Assembly (NCBI RefSeq): GCF_025766255.1
Contig: NW_026516700.1
Location: 124,001-188,000, forward strand
Source of the DNA: Zychaea mexicana
Lineage: Eukaryota; Mucoromycota; Mucoromycetes; Mucorales; Lichtheimiaceae
DNA length: 64,000 bases
Direction of reading: 5' to 3'
This document shows positions 59,152 through 64,000 of the stretch, piece after piece. The notes under the pieces were generated by a model. The model worked only from the letters and a program-made list of their open reading frames with translations. It was not told the DNA's origin and ran no database searches. The position numbers were made by a program, and so were the translations under genes. Each line of letters starts with the position of its first letter. Position 1 is the stretch's first letter.

Positions 59152-62100
59152 TTACTGCCGCAGCTGCTGTTGCTGTCTCAGGGTGTTAATTACGCTATAT
59201 ACAATAGAATAAAAGTCATGAGCATACTACTACTACTACTACTATCACTATCACTACTACTACGTCTCTTTTTTTTTTTGCTCGTGCCTGCGACACCCAT
59301 ACGCTACCTCAACATTTTTACATTTTCTTCACGGTACTGGTCTCGTTCGTTCAGTAACTGAGCTATCGTGTTCGCCTGATCCCTAATTTTGGCCTATCAG
59401 ATTGTTGGCGTAAGGCGTCAAAAGTTCCAAATTAGTTATCAGCCAGAAACCCAACCACACACTCTGTTTCTTCGTAGTCAGATCGGTTCTCCCTATTATA
59501 TTAGAGATTTACCTCATTTTCGGTATTTTCTTGGGTTGCCCATCGCAATTCCATAGCATTGCCGTTGAATTTATCGGTGAGTGCTCTACTAACTTCCTCC
59601 ATCTCTGCAATCTTGGCCCGGTGTGCTTGATGCAGTTTCTCCAGATCTTTTTGCTGTGCGCTTGTTACAGTCCGTAATCGATATGAAAAGTCTTCCAACT
59701 CTTTGTCCTTCATGTCCAACAACTTTTGCTGCGTCTGGTGCAAAACTGTCAGTTCCTTTTGATGTTGTGAAACCACCGCTTGCATTTTCCGTTCCCATTC
59801 AACCTAAAGTTGTTGTTTTTTTTCACAGATAGCGTGTGTTTAATAAACATACAAATATTTATATATATACTCTGGTCCCTTAAAACAACCCAGTGTATTT
59901 ACACTGGTTGTGTGAGCCTTACCTCCTTCTTTGCCATGTGTTGTTGTATATCACCGTTTCGTGCATCTTTGGCCATGCGCTCTCGAAGTCTTTCTTCGAC
60001 TTCTTCGATTTCCTTGTCCTTGGCACTGATCATTTTCTCGTAAGATATTTTCATCACTCGCAATTCCTCTTCCTTGTCGCCAGACGATTGCAGACGACGC
60101 ATTTCGTCGTCGACCCGCTGCATCTCCGCCTCGTTCCGTTTGGCCCGCTCGCGCTCGCTTTCCATTTGCGTCTGGACTACCTGCAGCTCATTTTGATGTT
60201 TCTGCGTGTTTGTCCTTAACTCTTCTTGCCACTCGGATTTCTCTTGCGCATGTGATTTTGTCATATTGGCAATGGTTGCTTTGGCAGACTAATTTAATTT
60301 TTTTTTGATGTTGGTAATACATTATCCAATTAGTACAATTTGTGTCAATATCGGTTAATACATCAAATTAGGAATTTGCGTCTCGTGGTGACCTTCTCTT
60401 TCTCTCTCTATCTCTCTTATTTATTACCTCGGCTGCTGAAGAGAGCTTTTCTGACCGGGCACTCATGTTTTCCAATTGTTTCTGGAGAGCTTCAATAGCA
60501 TTGGCATGGTGCTCTTCGAGTCTTTGGATACTCGCTGCATGCTTCTCGGTCAAAGCTTGCATTTGCTCCTTGTGTTCGGCGGTCAACTTGCTCCATGCAG
60601 CTTCAATGTCTCGTTCTGCATTTGCCTCGGCTTCCTCACGAAGCTTTTGATACTCGGCTTCACGTCTTGCCCCAGCAGTCGTCATCTGTTCCTTGTGGCT
60701 CTGTTCCAAAGCTTCCTTTTCTTTGCCAGCCAATTCACAAAAGTCGTCATGTTGCTTGGTTACGCTTGCCAGATCAGATTCGAGCCGTTTCTTGGCAACC
60801 GTATGCTCCGCAATCAAGCTTTCAATCTGATATTCATAGTTCTTTGCAAGATCGGCCTACAGACACAGTGTGTATCAAAGTAAGTTGTGTTTGTACGTTT
60901 GAAAGTGGGATTGTTTCATAACTTGTTTCTTTTTTTCTGACAATTCCATAGCAACAACAACAACAAATACCTCAAGTTCAGCCCGCGCATTCTCAGCATC
61001 CGTTTTAGCTTTCACTTCAGCCTTTTGCAACGCTTTAGCATGTTCATCCTGCAACTGAGTAAGTGCGGCTGCATGTTCGTGTCTGAGTGCTTCCAGTTGA
61101 GCTTCAAATTCAGCTGTCGCTTGTGCCTAACATTCAAGGCGAAGAGTCAGAAGGAGTTGAACAAGAGTTATCATGAAAAAACAACGCACCTTTGCCTGGG
61201 TAGTCACCTCGTGGACAGTACCATTGGTTTCCTTTGACTTGACTTCCAGATCCGCAACAACTGCTGCGTGAGCCTCCTTCAGCTGTGCAATCTCATCACT
61301 CTGCACCTTTTCATGCTCAAGCTGAGCGTCCGAAAGCGCCTTCAGTTCCTGTGTGTGGGCCTCTTTGATCTCTTCCAGTTCTTGCGCGTGCTGGATCTTT
61401 AGAGTAGCAACGACATCCTGGCTTTCGCGGAGGGTCTAGAACACAAATGCACGGATTAGGAAAATAAAAAGTGAACGCGACCCGCATTTGGGGGTTTTTT
61501 TTTCATGTAAAAATAACTACAGCAACAAAAGAAGGTTTGAGTTACTGCTAACCCCTTTTTATAGAAATTTGTTTACCTGTGCTTCTCCTTGAGCGTCCTT
61601 GAGAGCTGTGGCGTGTTCGGCCTTGAGTTGCTTCACTGCTTCGTCGTGTTCGTTTCGGGAGGTCTCAATGACTGTGGTATGTTCTGCCCTGAGCTTCTCC
61701 AACGCTTCGTTGTGCTCTTTCTTGAGTGCCTCTAATGCTTCACCGTGCTCTGACTTGACTTTCTCCAATGCTTCGACATGTTCCTTTTGAGCAGCCTCAC
61801 GCTCTTGATCACGTTGACGGGTATACTGCAACTTGAGTTCGTTCAGTTGAGAAGTGTTTGTTTCTTGGATCCGCGTGAGCTCTGCTGCATGTATTTCCTT
61901 GAGAGCCACCTAAAGTAAATGCAAAATAGTTTAATAAATCGTGAGGTTAAAATGAGGCGTCAATGTTTACCACAGCTTGGTTCCACCGACTTTTTTTTTT
62001 TTTCCTTTTATCCCTTTCCCTTGTTAGATTTACCTCAACTTCACGCTTGATTGTTTCCAAATGGCCATCACGTTCAGAGGTAAGGCTTTCAATCTCGTGT

Positions 62101-64000
62101 CGATGCTTTTCATTCAGCTCATGTTGCTTGTCAACTGCATCCTTGAGTTCCGTCTCGAGCTTTTCTACACGCGCACGATGATGTTCCTGGACATGTTCCA
62201 TGGCCTGCTGATGACTTGAGCTTAATTGTTCAATCTTGAATTCGAGCTCGGATCGTAGCTGCGATTCAGACTGGACGAGATTGCTGCCAGCGGCTCTTGC
62301 CTCCTTTACTGCCTCTTCGTGCTTCGTTGCTAGTTCTTTTAATGCCTCTTTATGTTCCTTCAATAGCTTGTCCGTATGTTCATCCTTTTCTCGCTGTGAA
62401 AGCGATCTGAGCTCCTTGATGGCAGCTGCATGCTTTTGCTCTAGCTCAGCAAGTGTGTCGCCATGTTTGTTTTCGAGCTCGGCTATCTTGTCCGCATGAT
62501 CCTTTGCGACATTGGCCTAATTTCGATCAGAGAGACAGAGCATGGTGAGAGTTTGTCCCAAAGTTCACTTTTGGACATAGTCATATTAGGGCAGTACACA
62601 TTACCTCGTCACTCTGCTTCGTGGCTGCAATGCGTGCTTCGTATTCCTTGATCAAAGCTTCTTTTTCATGGGTTGCAGATTCCTTGAGAGCAGTGCACTC
62701 GTCTTGTGCCGTCTTTTTTTCTTGCTCCAGTTTATCCAGGACAGACTCAAACTCTTGCTTAGAGGACAACAAATCCTGTTCAAACTGGCGACGGCATTCA
62801 GCCTACACACATATTTTATACCCAATGTCAGTAAAAATATGGATCGTCTTTCCACCATTCAAGGGCCATCTTGTCTCTGCTCTCCACCCACCCCGCCCTC
62901 CAGACCATGGATAAACAACTACCTCAATATCACCTCGAGCAGCATCAACAGCGCTGACGCTCGTAGCCTTGCGGACCTCATCCAGCTGAGTCTCATGAGT
63001 TTCGGTGATGGCCTGCACCCTTGCATTGTGTGATTTTTGCAGAGTGGCGATCTCTGCCTAATATACATATTTGCAATGCATATGTGTTTTGCATATCCTT
63101 GTTAGCCATAAAAATGAAAAAAAAAATATAATTCCACTCGTGCATTGCTTTACCCGCAGCGATGACGTGATTTCATCGAGTTTCTGTTGATGCTGTGCAT
63201 CCATCGATTCGTTTTGTGTACGCAGCTCTTCCAACTTGTTTTCGTACGAGTCAGTCAATTCTTGCCGTTGCGTGTCAAATGAAGCTGTCAATTCAGCCGC
63301 CTTGGCCTCCATGTCCTTTAAAAATGATGTAATATACAGTTAGGGGACATCCTGTATAGTAGTCAAGCCTCCAAGGTAACTTGCATGTTGTTCCCCTTAC
63401 ACTCAGTTTCTTGCTCAGCGCTTCATCAGCAGCCTTGTCATTCGAACCTGCAGCCCGCAATGTTTCCAATTCACTTTCGTACTTTTGTTTCATTGCTTCG
63501 ATCCGCTCGGCATGTTGCTGGTTGATCTGATGGGTCAAACTGGTCAAGCGGCTTTGATGCGATTTATGCATTTCCTAAAAAACAATTCGTGGCATAAGTG
63601 ATACAGTAAAGGGTCATTAAACACAGGTAAAAACCACCATGACAACACATGTTTTTTTTGTTTGTTTGCAATGTGCAGTAAAAAAAAAAGCGTACCTGGA
63701 TATTGTCGCGCATTTCATCCATATCCTTCTTCAGTTTGGAAATTTCTTTTTCCTTCTCTAGGATCCGCCCATGCAATCCATCCTTTTCACTTTCCAACTT
63801 TTCACGGAGCTTCTCCATATGCTCACGAAGCTTTTCTTCGATCGCCTCCCGCTCACGTGTTAGTACAGTACGTTCCTCTTCATGCTCGCCTTGCACCTTT
63901 GCAACAGTTGCCTGTGCTTCTTCACCGGCCTTCTTCAGCTGTTCCTGGACCTCAGCCAACTCCTTTCGTAGCGCTTCAATCTCTTGTTCTTGCGTTGATG
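59152..64000 (-). CDS. Long coiled-coil protein, 3' part (5' end outside the window)
   Basis: Fourteen exons are visible, totalling 1134 aa plus stop, and the gene continues past 64000. Exons: 63696-64000, 63401-63574, 63154-63315, 62923-63057, 62605-62802, 62034-62516, 61577-61909, 61190-61435, 60971-61126, 60428-60856, 59923-60288, 59513-59803, 59308-59393, 59152-59194. Almost every residue lies in heptad or hendecad coiled coil (Glu, Lys, Gln, Ala, Leu-rich), with no globular domain visible. The extreme C-terminus is Q-Q-Q-Q-L-R-Q. Six tandem 11-residue repeats lie at 61586-61783. It could be a microtubule plus-end, Golgi tether or nuclear-pore filament protein; the missing N-terminus would decide. 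No function can be assigned from this part. Confidence 0.82.
59224..59262. repeat. (TAC)n-type microsatellite in an intron
   Basis: An imperfect ACT/TAC array inside the last intron of the coiled-coil gene, the complement of the TAG/GTA arrays seen elsewhere in the window. Confidence 0.8.
61586..61783 (-). repeat. Six tandem 33-bp units coding an 11-residue coiled-coil repeat
   Basis: Within one exon the protein reads as six consecutive 11-residue units, each opening with Glu-His: E-H-V-E-A-L-E-K-V-K-S, E-H-G-E-A-L-E-A-L-K-K, E-H-N-E-A-L-E-K-L-R-A, then three more diverged units. The hendecad period gives a slightly right-handed or straight coiled coil. Confidence 0.8.

Overview
This window is nuclear DNA from a filamentous fungus, most likely an early-diverging mould of the Mucoromycota (Mucorales-like). 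The evidence is many short introns (about 50-220 nt) with GTAAGT-like donors and TAG/CAG acceptors, protein families typical of fungi (Zn2Cys6 regulator, VTC polyphosphate polymerases, F-box/leucine-rich proteins, a Tag1/DUF3712-like membrane protein) and abundant trinucleotide microsatellites. No prokaryotic operon, tRNA, rRNA or CRISPR array was seen. Gene models were built by hand from splice signals. The spliced lengths below come out as whole numbers of codons, which is good internal support.

Layout. 0-6 kb: the 5' tip of a PP2A B55 regulatory subunit (minus), an F-box/LRR gene (minus), V-ATPase subunit D (plus, five exons) and a secreted Ser/Thr/Trp-rich single-pass membrane protein (minus). 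8.7-12 kb: a 1010-aa low-complexity protein of unknown role (plus). 12.8-23 kb: three tandem, same-strand VTC genes, each with SPX domain, polyphosphate-polymerase tunnel domain and DUF202 membrane domain. 23.4-25.4 kb: a second F-box/LRR gene (plus), a diverged paralogue of the first, followed by a broken LRR relic (minus). 27-29.3 kb: an amidase-signature hydrolase (minus, seven exons). 30-31.5 kb: ribosomal protein uL4 (plus). 31.8-33.8 kb: a frame-broken nuclease-like repetitive gene and three exons that may be its 3' part. 36.6-41.7 kb: a 1579-aa vacuolar/secretory-type membrane protein (plus). 41.9-42.7 kb: a type II haloacid dehalogenase (minus). 42.9-55 kb: a complete VPS13 lipid-transfer gene (minus, 31 exons, 3188 aa). 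55.5-58.9 kb: a Zn2Cys6 transcription factor (minus). 59.2-64 kb: the 3' part of a long coiled-coil protein (minus), which runs off the window.

How they fit together. Several genes concern the vacuole and endomembranes. V-ATPase supplies the proton gradient that VTC needs to make and import polyphosphate, the Tag1-like protein is probably vacuolar, and VPS13 moves lipids between organelles. Whether this grouping is functional or accidental cannot be told from one window. The most unusual structures are the tandem VTC triplet with mismatched intron positions, a GC-AG intron in the Tag1-like gene, a repeated K-[ST]-[ML]-A-P-[ST] motif in the 1010-aa protein, and six tandem 11-residue coiled-coil repeats in the last gene.
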